64,000 bases of DNA from Chromera velia (taxonomy: Eukaryota > Sar > Chromeraceae): NCBI GenBank assembly GCA_018398765.1, contig JAHBMJ010000310.1, positions 1 through 64,000 on the forward strand, given 5' to 3'. A program made the position numbers and the translations under genes. The notes beneath the pieces are model-generated. The model saw only the letters and a list, made by a program, of their open reading frames with translations. It searched no databases and was not told the origin of the DNA. Positions 34,335 to 45,675 of the stretch are shown in pieces. The stretch's first letter is position 1. Each line of letters opens with the position of its first letter.

Positions 34335-35849
34335 TCAGAAGCTCATTCGAGTTGGAGGGATGGGATTGCCAACCTTCTTCTCCGGAAATCGTCCCTTCAA
34401 GACCAGGTCGCGCAAAATCCCTACATCCTCCTCATTCCACACTGCTCCATTCTCCTTGATCCTCTGAGCGTGTCGCACCATCTTATCCTGAAAAAAGCCT
34501 GTGAGGCTATCTGAATCCTGAATGGAAATGCTCTTGATCGATTCGAGGAACGATAGGGCCTCTTCTTTCCCGATGACGTCAACAAAGAACCGGCAACTCA
34601 GTGCCAACCACTCTCCTTCTTTCACTCCCTTTTGTTCCAAAACCTCCAGCAATCGAGTTTCTTTCAGTTTCACTCCTGCAACTCAAGAGATTTGAATGGA
34701 AAGCAGACGTAAAGAAGTCACACGCGACTGACCAGCCAGTTAAACTTTCCTAAAGCATGGTACTTGCACACTCACTCACTCTCGTACGCAGACTGAAAGG
34801 TTGAGGCCAAACCCTCCATTCGGCAAAGCACTGCCCGAAGGAGGTCTCTTCCCGCTCCGAGTTCGTGCATCGTGTCTGCAATCACCGTCATGCAAAGTGC
34901 CCTTTGTTTTCGAAGAACGCATACAGGCAGGGAGAAGGAAAAGACGACTTTCCGGCCAGTCTGCAAGAAGACAGACCTGCCATCCTCAAGAGAGATTGCT
35001 GATACTCCGTGATTGGAGTCCCTTCCCCTTCTGCATCTAGAAGTGCTGGCATCTACGGGCAAAAGACGACGCATAAGAAAGGAATCTGAATCTTCTTCCC
35101 ATCTGCAGACGATATCAATTGCCACACCAAACTGATCAGACTGGCGGCCTACCATTCTCTTTGCTGATTCGATCCTATCGCCTCCCTGGCTCTTTCTCCT
35201 TTCTCTGTCTACTATCAGGACGTTATAGGAATCCGGTGTCGGAATTCTCTGGAGACCTGCAGCAAAAGGATCAGAGGGCATCTTGAAAGGAAGGCCACGA
35301 AGGGCTGGAGACAATGTCATCTATCAGAAGTCGAAACACCTCACGGTGACTTACTCTTGAGGTGCGGGAAAACGACGTGAACTGATACATCTGTCGAGAG
35401 AGTGCAAGTACTAGAGCCTTCCATACCTGCAGAGGAAAAGCTTGACGGGTTGATCCTCGGCCAGAAATGAAAGACGGGGAGAGAAGAAAGTGAGTCGCAT
35501 TTCCAACAGCTGACCGAGTGTGTCTATAGAGATGGTGGTGTGGTCTAGACCCTGAGAGTTGGAGATTTCGGCCCGGCAATCCTCAAAGGATTCGGGGGCT
35601 GGGAGGCAATGCTTTTCTTCGGCGAGTCTCGATTTGTGCGGCTGAAGAATAAAGGCTTCTTTCATGCTGGCTGTGGGATCTTCTTTCCTGCGCCCGACTT
35701 CGGCTTTCGCAGTGAATCGCACGGCCGGTGCACTCTTCTCAGTCTGCTGTAGCACCGACGCAACAGGCGCAGTTTTCTCAGTGGAGGAGCTCTGCACGGT
35801 TCCTCCGAAAGAACTCTCCCCACAATTCTCGGTCGAAGCAGAAGCAAAA
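34335..35849 (-). CDS. Unrecognised protein, 5' exon not found
   Basis: Exons on the minus strand: about 35849-35476 (5' limit uncertain), 35426-35355, 35256-34780 and 34675-34335 (stop). The three mapped junctions agree in phase; the 49-bp intron 35475-35427 is very short. The encoded chain reads as a globular protein: STCTLSTDVSVHVVFPHLKS leads into DSYNVLIVDRERRK, then a beta-rich region (VFLQTGRKVVFSFSLPVCVL) and a helical C-terminus (EEALSFLESIKSISIQDSDS, EEDVGILRDLVLKG). I do not recognise the family. The frame is closed by TGA at 35861 and no in-frame Met lies at its start, so an upstream exon is expected. It is divergent from the PPPDE gene. Confidence 0.6.
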
Positions 35850-36698
35850 CTGGAGTTTTGTCAGCTCCAGTTGCTCCGGCTTTTAAAGGCAGTGGAGTGC
35901 CTTCGCAAAAGATCGCCTTCAATTTCAGAATCTGTCCAATTCGAGTTTCGAGAAGCAATTAAGCCAGTCTAGCATTCATTGCTGCTGCAAAGTCTAACGA
36001 CGAAGCTGCTTCGCCGGAGAGAAGGTGCACGCAGGATCGATCTGACAGACCAAACCGACCGATGCTTTGGCTCCATCACAAAACGACCGATTCTCTATGG
36101 TCCTGGAAGCATCTCGAATCTTCCCCCTTTCCTTGTGTATGCGGAAATTTCGTCTCCCGTTCTGACCTCTGCAGGCTGACGATCGATCGATCGGGTCGAA
36201 CCGAGTTAGAAACATTGAAGCCATACAAGCCTATATTATTACAAGGAGATATACTGTCACGCGTGCGCATGTTGCATCATGAAACGATTCATGTCGCAGT
36301 TGCAATGTTGCACATGCACCGCTAATTGCATGTTTCGTAAGTGCCCCCCGCTTCGCTTTCCGGGGCCATGCACCCGCCCGGATCCTGCTCGGCCTAATTT
36401 GATCTAATTTGTACGTGAGTTGGCCTATGTTGGCCTATGTTGGCCTAATTTGTACGTGCAGTTGTCATGCAGTCTGTCAAAGTTTTGAAGACAGAAAGCT
36501 GCATACATACTTGCGTGAAGTCACACGATCTCCAAGATTCTTCTTCGGATCTTCGGATCGCATCGGCGCAACGCTTCTTTTTGCACCCCTTCTGAACTCA
36601 ACGTTGAATCCCAAAACGCTGGCAGCCTGCTCAAAGTGCTCAGTTTCTGTACATCAATCTGCTTTGTTTCTGTACCAAGATATTGGTTTCCCTTCAAG

Positions 36699-38165
36699 AT
36701 GGATACTGACGTCGATAATGTCTGGCGAGAGATTCATGCGGACTCCGACCAATTTCAGCGGGCGACAGGATTTTCCCGTTGTTTGGGGGGTGAATTTGAG
36801 GGGGTAGTACTGTCGCCTGAGTGTGTCCCTCCACAGTCACCTCTTTTGCCCCCCACCTATGACCTCTGGCTGGGCCCCCATTCGATCCTTCTCCGTCCGC
36901 AGTACAAGATGACCCGTCACTACCGCCAGCACCGGATTCCGGTCGCGCTGCCTTGCGTTCAGATCCCATTCCAGGATATCCGCTTGATGCGCTTCAGTCA
37001 AGACCCCGACGGCAGCATGGACAAGGTAGGGTCCCTGTTAGCCATTGAGATGGTCAACGGACACGTTTTCTTACTGGCAACTTTGATCAACAACGGGCTT
37101 TGGGGCCGGCGTCTAGTCCGCGCCTTCAGAGAGGTGTTGCAGCAGCAGTCCCGGACCGGCGCCAGGCCCTTCCTTTCATGGAGGTGGTTGGAAGAGCTGC
37201 AGTGGCCCGACTTCCGAGAGAAAACAGAGTACACCGTCAGTCGTGACAGTAACCAGTCGTTCTCTGCACCTGCGGCTGAAGAGCTGCAGCGACTAGAAAG
37301 TCTGTACGACAGCCTTATTCAGGGCCTTCGTGATCGTTTCCCCGGAGAACTGACGACCGAAGGCCTTCAATACCCTTCGTTTCCCTCCGACTGGAGGTTC
37401 CCTCGATCCAGCAGTCTTGCGCGTCTTGACACCCCGCTATGGTTTTTGGTTTTGGAGGCCTGGGTGAAAAGGGCTGCATCTCCAGAGGAGTCCCTTCGAG
37501 TAGCGCAGTCACATGCGGAAAGTACGCGGCTGTTCTCCTACGGAGAGGGTCAGCGTATCAGAACAAATGTGCGTAAGCGAAGCGGTGGTACCCCCACGGT
37601 CTTTGACGATACTCCTTTTATCCCCACGCGTCTGCCGTCAGTCATTTCAGAGAGTGAGGTCAGGTCAGAGACCGCAAGCCGTATGGGCGGCAAAGTTTCC
37701 TTGCCTCCCCCCTCAACTCCCGTCTGCCAGTCACCACCCCAAACACCCCTAAGGACAGAAAGGGGAGGAGATTCTGAAAGAGAGACGCTTGACCCCATCT
37801 CACCGACACGAGTGCCCGACACCTCGAAATTCAATCCCTCTTCTCCCCCGCGGCTCTCGGATTTGGAGTCTTCGGACAAACCGAACAGGTGCGTGTTTGA
37901 TTGAATCCACGATCGCTCCAGGTACGGGCACTATGCACGTTTCCCCTTCTCTCTTTGCTTTTCTCACAGAGAGACACAGAGATCGGCAGACAGGCAGACA
38001 GTCCGAGACAGACGGACAGACAGACAAACAGACAATTGTAAAAACTGCATCCCCTTCCCTTCCTTCCTTGCCTTCGTGTCCGGCCTTCAAGCTTTCCATT
38101 GCCCTCTCAGGTTACGAACGTGAAATATGTGCTGTCTTGTCCGGAGTTCATTCTCCGCTATTCAC

Positions 38166-38202
<37 letters not shown>

Positions 38203-40308
38203 TGTGTGTGCGTTTGCAGGGAAGAGGACCAAAGATGGATCCTTGACGCCCTTGACGCCGCAGCGGACTGCACTGATCTCCTGAGGGAACTAGGGGAGGA
38301 AATAGAGGCAGAGAGACGGAATCCCTCGACAGAGAGCACGGCACACGAAAAGTGGACTCTCCGTGAGTCCGATCTGGCCTCTGCATTGGGAGAGGAGAAG
38401 GGCGAGAAAGAGGGAGGAGAAGGCGTCTTCACGGAGCGCGATGCTACTGCGCGCGTTCTGTGTGGAGAAGAGCGTGAGGAGGAGGCTCAAGGCGAGAAGG
38501 AGCTGATGACAAGAGAGGCCAAAACCTCCATGCAAACTCCCTCCACAAATGCAGAGGGGACCCTGTCCCCTCCCCCTGCCCCTACTGCTTCCCCCGCCAG
38601 TATTTCCACAAGGGCTGTCACGATGATCTCTGCCTGGGGTTCTGCTGTCGCTGATTTCAGCGCACGCTCATTCTCAGCCGCCCCAGGCTTGGCGAAAGAC
38701 TTGTTCTTTTCCACAGACAACTCAAGATCGGCGTCTACGGTTACCCCACAGAACCCCCCACCTGCATCCGCATCCACGCCACCAGCACCGCCAGCCCCCG
38801 CAGTCCCCCTTGAAATTTCCAACTCAAATTCGTCTGCACATTCGGGGAATCAAAAGAGAAGCAGCAGGAAATTCAACCCGGTACCCACCCCTGTAGCACC
38901 TCGTCAACCGCCTCCCGACGACTCCCTGGATGGAGACATCGGGGGACTCCCGCCATCGGGAGAGTTGTCCCTTGAAGTCGGCATGCAGCCCTCCGTCAAC
39001 CCACAGCCTCCACCGATGGTTGCAGCAGCCGCAGACCATCGTGCAGAGGCGCGTACCTTGCCTCACTCTACCGGCAGGACGGTAGCATCTTCTCCCAGGC
39101 TGCCTCCAAGAGGGTGTGACAGTCTCTCTCCCTCCCATTCTTCGACGATCTCTGTCTCCGTCGCGTCTTCTTCTACGATGATTGAATTTTCCCCTGCACC
39201 CCCGTCATCGGGAAGCTTCAAGACCGTCCGGTCGCTCCTGACGCTGCGAGAGAAGACGGCAGAGGGTGCAGAGGAAGAGCAGGACGAATTAGACGCGGGC
39301 CCCCGACAGACTGTGCTGACCTCCAGAGGGATGCGTCCCTCCACCCCCTCCGCGAGCAGAGGGAAAGGGGGACCTCCACAGAGTGCCTGCGTTGGGATGC
39401 CCCGACGAGTACGCGGGGACTCTCTCTCTCCCTTGGAGGCCGAAGAAGAAATGAGTGTCCCCACAGAAGAGCCCAACCGCATGATCCCCCCTACCTTTCT
39501 CGTCCCTAGCCAATTTGCACAGCAGCAGCAGCACGGGGATGGAGAGGAGAGACAGAGCCCCGTGAGAGCCGCCCAGCAGGTCTTCAGCCACGAAGATCTG
39601 CGGACGCGCATTTTGGACTTTGCCCTGAGCGTTCCCGCGCGCCCGGTCAGGTTGCGGGTTTATAACCTCAGCCGCGAATGGGGGTGGGTGAATCGCCTGA
39701 AGGGGCTCCGACAGCATTTGTTGGAGGGAGGGGGTGCCTATCACGTGTCGGTTGAAGTCGATGGGGTAGAATGGCACTACGGGGCGGAAAAGGACGGAGA
39801 GTTCGCTTCCTGCGGGATCACCGCGTGGGACCCCGATGAACTCGACTTCTACGGTGCCGTCGATCACGTGGTGGAGCTGGGGGAGACCCGTGTGCCTCGG
39901 TGGCGAATTGTCAAGATCCTCGACAGGATGTACGACAACGACGGCTTCCACACCCACGGCTATCTTCTCTACAGCCGCAACTGCGTGCACTTCGTTGACA
40001 CATTCCTCTCCCGTCTTGCTGAGGCAGACACTGGGGTGCAGAGAATGCCCACCCGTTACCTGAGGGCACACGAACTCGCGCGGGCAGTTCACAACTGGTT
40101 GTCGGGGGGGAAGCTCGACCGCCTCCCCGAAGTCACTCCAAAGGACCCCCTGGCCGTGCAGGCCGCCCTTCCGCGACACACCCTAGACAGGTGTAAGTTG
40201 TATGACCCCCGCCCAAAGGGGGCCGTTCTCAGATTGAGAGGGGAAGAGTTCTTCTTCCCCGATCAACTGGTCCCGTGTCTGTCAGCCTCGGCCTTGTTCC
40301 ACAAGTGA
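36699..40308 (+). CDS. Large protein with C-terminal PPPDE thiol-peptidase domain, 1092 aa
   Basis: Two exons, 36699-37888 and 38220-40308; the sum is 1093 codons. The last about 160 residues match the PPPDE (DeSI/DUF862) deSUMOylase/deubiquitinase fold: VRLRVYNLSREWGWVNRL, the predicted catalytic His in YHVSVEVDGVEWHYG (about residue 903), a GITAW segment, and the catalytic Cys in LLYSRNCVHFVDTFL (about residue 983), equivalent to the NCNHF motif. The first 400 residues hold a conserved-looking domain (residues about 50-250) containing VFLLATLINNGLWGRRLVRA that I do not recognise. About 450 low-complexity Ser/Pro/Ala-rich residues link the two. Known PPPDE proteins are mostly under 400 aa, so this is unusually large. 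The intron carries (CAGA)n and (TG)n. Confidence 0.82.
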
Positions 40309-40535
40309 CGGTCGGCAGCGGCAGCTTCTTTGAGGCGCTTTCAGGAGTCGTGCGATAAGGCCGCCGATTCTCCGTGGCTCTCTCGCCTTTCTGTTCTGAC
40401 TGCATGCGGCTTCTGTGCAGCTCTTCTTTGCTCTGTCTGCCTGCGAACGCCCACCCCGAGAGACGTGTGCGTCTGTCCCGTTGGAAGTTGTCTTTTGAGA
40501 GTCGACGGTGCCCACACGAGTTCGCACGAATCTCA

Positions 40536-40797
40536 ATCTGCTCTTCTTGGTTGCTTGTCTCTTCTCCCCTTCGAGTCACGCACCGGCACCCGCGTCACGA
40601 ATCTGATCTGCTCTTCTTGGTTGCTTGTCTCTTCTCCCCTTCGAGTCACGCACCGGCACCCGCGTCATGAATCTGATCTGCTCTTCTTGGTTGCTTGTCC
40701 CTTCTCCCCTTCGAGTCACGCACCGGCACCCGCGTCACGAATCTGATCTGCTCTTCTTGGTTGCTTGTCTCTTCTCCCCTTCGAGTCACGCACCGCT
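40536..40797. repeat. 70-bp tandem repeat, about 4 copies
   Basis: The unit includes CTGCTCTTCTTGGTTGCTTG and ends in CACCGGCACCCGCGTCACGA; starts are 70 bp apart (40541, 40611, 40681, 40751). It lies 230 bp after the PPPDE stop and is almost identical between copies. Confidence 0.95.
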
Positions 40798-40814
40798 TTG
40801 CGGAAGTAACTTGT

Positions 40815-41195
40815 CGAAGGTGTGAGCAGAGCGGCAGCGTCACTGAGCGGGGAAAGAGGGTTGTGAGGGTGTTCAGGCGGCAACTTGTTGGAGGTGTGAG
40901 CAGAGCGGCAGCGTCACTGAGCGGTGACTGAGGGTTGTGAGGGTGTTCAGGCGGCAACTTGTTGGAGGTGTGAGCAGAGCGGCAGCGTCACTGAGTGGGG
41001 AAAGAGGGTTGTGAGGGTGTTCAGGCGGCAATTTGTCGAAGAAGTGAGCAGAGCGGCAGCGTCACTGAGCGGTGAAAGAGGGTTGTGAGGGTGTTCAGGC
41101 GGCAATTTGTCGAAGGTGTGAGCAGAGCGGCAGCGTCACTGAGCGGTGACAAGAGGTTTGTGAGGGTGTTCGGCAACTCTGGCGGCAACTTGTCG
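40815..41195. repeat. 74-bp tandem repeat, 5 copies
   Basis: The unit includes GTGTGAGCAGAGCGGCAGCG and ends with TTCAGGCGGCAACTTGT; starts lie at 74-bp steps (40821, 40895, 40969, 41043, 41117). It directly follows the unrelated 70-bp array. Confidence 0.95.
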
Positions 41196-41324
41196 ACGGT
41201 GTGTCAAATTCCACTGAAATCTGCTTGTAGCCTGAGATTCCCCGCAAAACTCCGCTAAATTCCAAGCTTGCATTCCACTAAATTCTCTTAGATACCCCGG
41301 AAATTTGAACTGGATTTGTAAGGA

Positions 41325-41388
<64 letters not shown>

Positions 41389-42697
41389 ACCCATCATATG
41401 AATCTGATATGATTTATATTGATTGATTGATTGATTGATTGATTAATATGTTCCGCCCTAGGGCCTTCCCGCTATGTCTATCTGTCGCCAGAGCTAGCAC
41501 TGTAGTTTATACATAGAAACAGAGTAGAAAAGAGCTAGGAAAAGAGAGAGCTATCTAGAAATATATATAAAAAATTATTATATAGAAATAATTATCGCTC
41601 TAAGTTGCCTCTAACTGGGTTGAAGCACCCTCTAACCTAACTAACTAACTAATATTAAAGTAGATGATGAATGTTTACTAAGATATTTGATGAAATGTTT
41701 ATCTTTGATTAATTGATTGATTAATTGGTTCCACGCTATAAAGGCTAGGCTAAAGGCCTTCTTGCTATGTTTTAATAGCTTGCTATAATATAATTTGATG
41801 TTTCAATTTTCTCATATTTTTGTTTAACTGTCCAGTTTTTTTGAGTCTAGTTTTGCGTAAAAAGGCTTGAAAAAACTAAGTAAAAGGTCCTAACAAAATT
41901 GAACAATTTGGATTTTTAAATGTTTTTTCTAGATTTTAATTTTTTTTATTTCTATGAGACAGCCTCCTAAGAGCCGTGTTTGCTTAAACTTAACTAGTTA
42001 GCAACTTATAGCAAGCTATATATAGTAATAGCAACTTGGAGACCGAGAGCTGTATGTGTGTGAAGCACATGCTTAAAAAGTGTATTGAGTATAGTCTCAA
42101 TTAGTCTCAATAGATGATAGAGCACATGCATACAAGGATACACGGTGACTTGGATGAAAAGCTAGATGAAAAGTCCACATGCAGACGCAACCACAGTCGC
42201 CAGACAAAATCTGTATTCACTGCAAGGGCGGCGATCACTGCTATCAAGCCGTGAGGTCGCTCCCCAAACACTGAATAGACTCATGCCATGACGATGTGTT
42301 CGAAGGTTGCAGCAGTTGATCGACGCCATCAACACGAACATCTCATGCGGTCTCATGAAAACGGGCTATGCGTTTTGCGTGCCGACATGCATAAAACAAA
42401 GAAACACCCTCGCCGCTTCCATCTGAGAAAAGCAGCGGGCACGGATGGACACGCGTTCCGGTCTAGGTTCCGGTCGATCGCGGACACACTCGGATAGACG
42501 AACAGAAGGCAGGCTGCAATGGCTTCCGCAAAGAGGGAAGGGGCATGACCTGGTGGGAAAAGTTAGAGAAAGTGCAACAGGAACGAAATATCTGGCCTCA
42601 AAGAGAATTCTGGACATGCACATGGGGCCCCGCAGTGGCAGTTTCAGAAAGTTGCGCGTCTCTATGCGCATCCATACGCCACTCCTCGCGTCGCTGT
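41196..42697. other. Intergenic, AT-rich
   Basis: No supported gene. 41325-41388 is a self-complementary (AT)n/(TG) block. (GATT)n occurs at 41419-41443 and again in degenerate form at 41706-41728. Each is followed by a similar CCTAGGGCCTTCCCGCTATG-like string, possibly reversed 3' ends of old LINE copies like the one at 19203. Confidence 0.45.
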
Positions 42698-43735
42698 TTA
42701 CTCATCCTTGTCAGAGTCCTTGTCAGCAGAGTCCTTCTCGGTACCGAAGCTGAACTTGCCGAGGTTCTCGAAGCCCTTTCCGAATTCCTCGATCTTCAGA
42801 CCCTCACCGAGCTTGCCGAAGCCGAAGTCACCTCCGAAGAGGCCACCCTTTCCGCCTCTCTTCTCGCGCTTCTTCTCCTTCAAGTCGAGCTTGGCACAGA
42901 AAAGGCGGGCTCCTCCCTCACCGCAGTGGAACACAACGGAGGCCCAGGCGGGCTGGGTGGGAACCTCGAGATCAGCCAGGTACTGCTGGTTGACGTCCTT
43001 CAGGGTCAGGCCGGTGGGGTAGGTGTTGGTGTGATAGGCAGAGAAGACTCCCACCTGGTTGGAGAACACCTGCAATGGAAGCACGGCGAGGGGGGGGAAG
43101 ATGAGAAAGCGTCGGGCAGAATGAGGGGAGGAGGTAAAGATGGATGCAGACCTTGTCAACTGCCATCCGTCTGCCTGCAATAGTTTGGCCGTCTCTCTGC
43201 CTGCATGGTCTCTCATCATGCATGCATCTGATTGACTGACCTTTCCGTTCACAGCAGAGAGATCGCCTGCCTCGGCGCTGTCCTCATCTCCCTGCATGGG
43301 CATGTACTTGTCAGAGACATCCATCACAGAGTCCCCGTCGACGTAGTTGACGCACTCGGTGTTGACGGAATCGTCCTCCAGTTTCAGCTGAGAGGAGGCG
43401 GGGCCGCACGCGTACAGAGGATCCCAGTGGCCGGCGGTGTTATCAGAACCGCAGTCGAGGGATGAGGCGTCGTCGATGTTCTCCCAGATGGAGTGGATGT
43501 GGTAAGAAAGACCACCGGTGGTGAAGAGCTTGGAGCAGGTGGAGAAAGCGGACTGATCCACCTCGATCTGGAAGGCGTAAGAGAGGGAGTCATCATCCAA
43601 CCACATGTTGAAGTGACCAGTCACCTCGGGCTCGTCGAACTGTGCAACATATTTTGTGCCCTTACCACCCTTGGTGTACTTCCTGTTGGAAGCGGCAGCG
43701 GTGCCGAAGAGAGCGAGAACCAGAGCGGTCTTCAT
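42698..43735 (-). CDS. Secreted Cu/Zn superoxide dismutase-like protein, 288 aa
   Basis: Exons 43735-43241 and 43069-42698 (TAA), phase 0, donor GTCAGT. The N-terminus is a clear signal peptide (MKTALVLALFGTAAAS). The mature part resembles a divergent Cu/Zn SOD beta-barrel: HIH at residues 79-81, a following Cys, AGHWDP at 101-106, EAGDLS near 155 in the place of the GDLGN loop, and SVVFHCGEGGARLFCAKL near the C-terminal strand. These are the usual metal-ligand neighbourhoods but not all ligands can be placed, so enzymatic activity is uncertain. The C-terminal 60 residues are Gly/Phe/Lys-rich, then Asp/Lys-rich. Codons are strongly GC-ending, unlike neighbours, suggesting high expression. Confidence 0.62.
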   Translation of the reverse strand: MKTALVLALFGTAAASNRKYTKGGKGTKYVAQFDEPEVTGHFNMWLDDDSLSYAFQIEVDQSAFSTCSKLFTTGGLSYHIHSIWENIDDASSLDCGSDNTAGHWDPLYACGPASSQLKLEDDSVNTECVNYVDGDSVMDVSDKYMPMQGDEDSAEAGDLSAVNGKVSQSDACMMRDHAGRETAKLLQADGWQLTRSASIFTSSPHSARRFLIFPPLAVLPLQVFSNQVGVFSAYHTNTYPTGLTLKDVNQQYLADLEVPTQPAWASVVFHCGEGGARLFCAKLDLKEKKREKRGGKGGLFGGDFGFGKLGEGLKIEEFGKGFENLGKFSFGTEKDSADKDSDKDE

Positions 43736-44375
43736 GTTGCTGAGTGTTGTTCAAGTGATGCAGTTGGCAAGAACAATACAGCAAGTGTTGCTTCTTCTGG
43801 ATCAAGGTAGACCGGATAGGGCTCACTCAGATACTATCTGTTTGGAATTAAGCTGAGAACTGAGAGCTTGCCTGGCCGGATGTGTACGATTGCCTCACTC
43901 GATTTTTGAACTCGATCAATTTGGAATTGCATGATCGACATGCATTTCGATCGAAATCGATCGATCGCGTACATGCATGTTGCAAGGAATTAATTTAGGA
44001 ATTTTTCCGATTCTGGTGGTGATGCGGCGGCGCCACGCGCACGCGGGGCCTGCGGCCGGCCGGCCGTGTGCATGCGACGCCGCAGAGAGACGGGGCGCGC
44101 CACGTATGCATGTTTCAGGCTTCTGCGAAACTCGAAGTTGAGAGTCACTTGAGACCCTCATCTCAACCCATCCAGAGTCTATAGCTACATGTGCACTATA
44201 TACACGCCGTGTGACATTCCTCAACCCGACACGTGTACAGAGATGTGAAGTAGTTCGGAGAGACAACTGTACAAGGCAGTTTATTGATCAGAGAGTGGAG
44301 ACGGCATCGGCTGTCGATCGAAGGAAAATTAAGATACAGACACGATCGAGCTCGCTTGAGGAGGACTCCCCGAAA
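43736..44375. promoter_or_regulatory. Divergent 5' region rich in palindromes
   Basis: A 640-bp spacer between the SOD-like (minus) and zinc-motif (plus) genes. It contains a GATCGATCGATCGCG run (43955-43970), TGCATGTTGCA-type palindromes and a GC-rich block (44030-44100) with GGCCGGCCGGCC. A regulatory role is inferred from position; no factor site is identified. Confidence 0.4.
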
Positions 44376-45302
44376 ATGCGTAAGGACGGAGGAGAGCCCT
44401 CCCAGAATTCACAAAAGAGGGTGACTGGTAAGAGAGAGCTCCCGGACTCTCCTGAGGGGGGGGACGCAAAACGTCAGAGAGCTCTCTTGACGGACGCTCT
44501 AGAGGTTTGTGATGAAGGAGCGGAGGGTTGTACCGACAGGCTGGAAGAGGATGCAGAGAAAGGATTCGACGGCAAGGGGGGGGAAGAGACGTTGCATCCT
44601 GAAGAGACGAGTGGAGAGGGAGGGGAGAAAATGGATGTCTGCAAGGAGGGGGATGAAATGAAGGAGGAAGAGACAGGGGGCGAATGTGAAATTGGCTATT
44701 TCAGTCAGCAAGAAGTTGCCGGTGAGGTTGAGACAGGCAAGAGGCCCCACGGCACCTGCCCCCATGGCAAACGTTCGAGGTGCAAGGAGTGCGGGGGGCG
44801 AAGTATCTGCGAACACGGAAAGCGTCCCAATCGCTGTAAATTTTGCGGAGGCACAGAGATCTGCGAGCACGGGCGCCCTCGACACTACTGCAAGGAGTGT
44901 GGGGGGAAGGGCATGTGCGAGCACGGCCGTGAGAAGCGACGGTGCAAGGACTGTGGGGGGAACGGATATTGCGACCATGGTCGGTTGCGGTACCAGTGCA
45001 AGGAGTGCGGTGGAAAGGGCAAATCCGTGCAAAGGACTCCCAGTATTCCCAGGCAACAACAGAAGGGCAAGGAGAACAAACCCGCCCAGATTGGGGAGGA
45101 CGAAAAGAGGGGTAGCGCTGAGTCAGGTGACCTCGTTGAGCACCCCTCAATAAGTCTATCCCCCCCAAGAGAGGCTGAGGCACAAAGCCCCGAGGAGGTT
45201 CAGCGCCATGGAGCCGACAGATTGCTCCATCCGTCTCCTCATGAAGCGTCCAGCTCCTCTGTGATCCACCCAGAATGTGATCTCGATGAGGAGCGAATTT
45301 GA
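44376..45302 (+). CDS. Protein with five CxHG-CxxCGG zinc-motif repeats, 308 aa
   Basis: A single exon from ATG 44376 to TGA 45302. In-frame codons upstream to 44211 lack an ATG. Residues about 127-217 contain five tandem repeats of about 17 residues with the pattern C-[PED]-H-G-[KR]-x4-C-K-x-C-G-G (CPHGKRSRCKECGG, CEHGKRPNRCKFCGG, CEHGRPRHYCKECGG, CEHGREKRRCKDCGG, CDHGRLRYQCKECGG). Each has three Cys and one His, suited to zinc binding. Similar arrays are known from algae, oomycetes and giant viruses, with no settled function. The flanks are acidic and low-complexity, with a possible basic nuclear-localisation cluster (KRELPDSPEGGDAKRQR). Confidence 0.82.
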   Translation: MRKDGGEPSQNSQKRVTGKRELPDSPEGGDAKRQRALLTDALEVCDEGAEGCTDRLEEDAEKGFDGKGGEETLHPEETSGEGGEKMDVCKEGDEMKEEETGGECEIGYFSQQEVAGEVETGKRPHGTCPHGKRSRCKECGGRSICEHGKRPNRCKFCGGTEICEHGRPRHYCKECGGKGMCEHGREKRRCKDCGGNGYCDHGRLRYQCKECGGKGKSVQRTPSIPRQQQKGKENKPAQIGEDEKRGSAESGDLVEHPSISLSPPREAEAQSPEEVQRHGADRLLHPSPHEASSSSVIHPECDLDEERI

Positions 45303-45667
45303 ATGGGTGAAAACAGGAGGGATCGAGGTGACAGTTTATGATAGTCAAACCATTTGACTAGTAGGCTAGTAGTAGCCATTTGATTGACCGCCAGAGCCCA
45401 AGTGGTGGCTCTGACACTGGCTCACCGGCTTCAACCGCCTCAATCCATGATTTATTATTCTAAGAGGAGGCCAGGGCCGTCAAGCATTGCAGGCAAAACT
45501 GATAGTCTTCGATTGCACAAATAACATTGCTAGTAACATTGTATATGAAGTTGCACAATTGGTGGGGAATTTCACAAAATATATACTCAATAAAAACGTG
45601 CTTTCATTTTCCCCCAGATTTGCTCGTAGATTCAATCTTTTAAAAACAAAATCAATAACTTGAATCA
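45303..45667. other. Intergenic, AT-rich
   Basis: No gene seen between the zinc-motif gene stop and the left target duplication of the second hAT-like element. Confidence 0.5.
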
Positions 45668-45675
45668 TTAAATAA

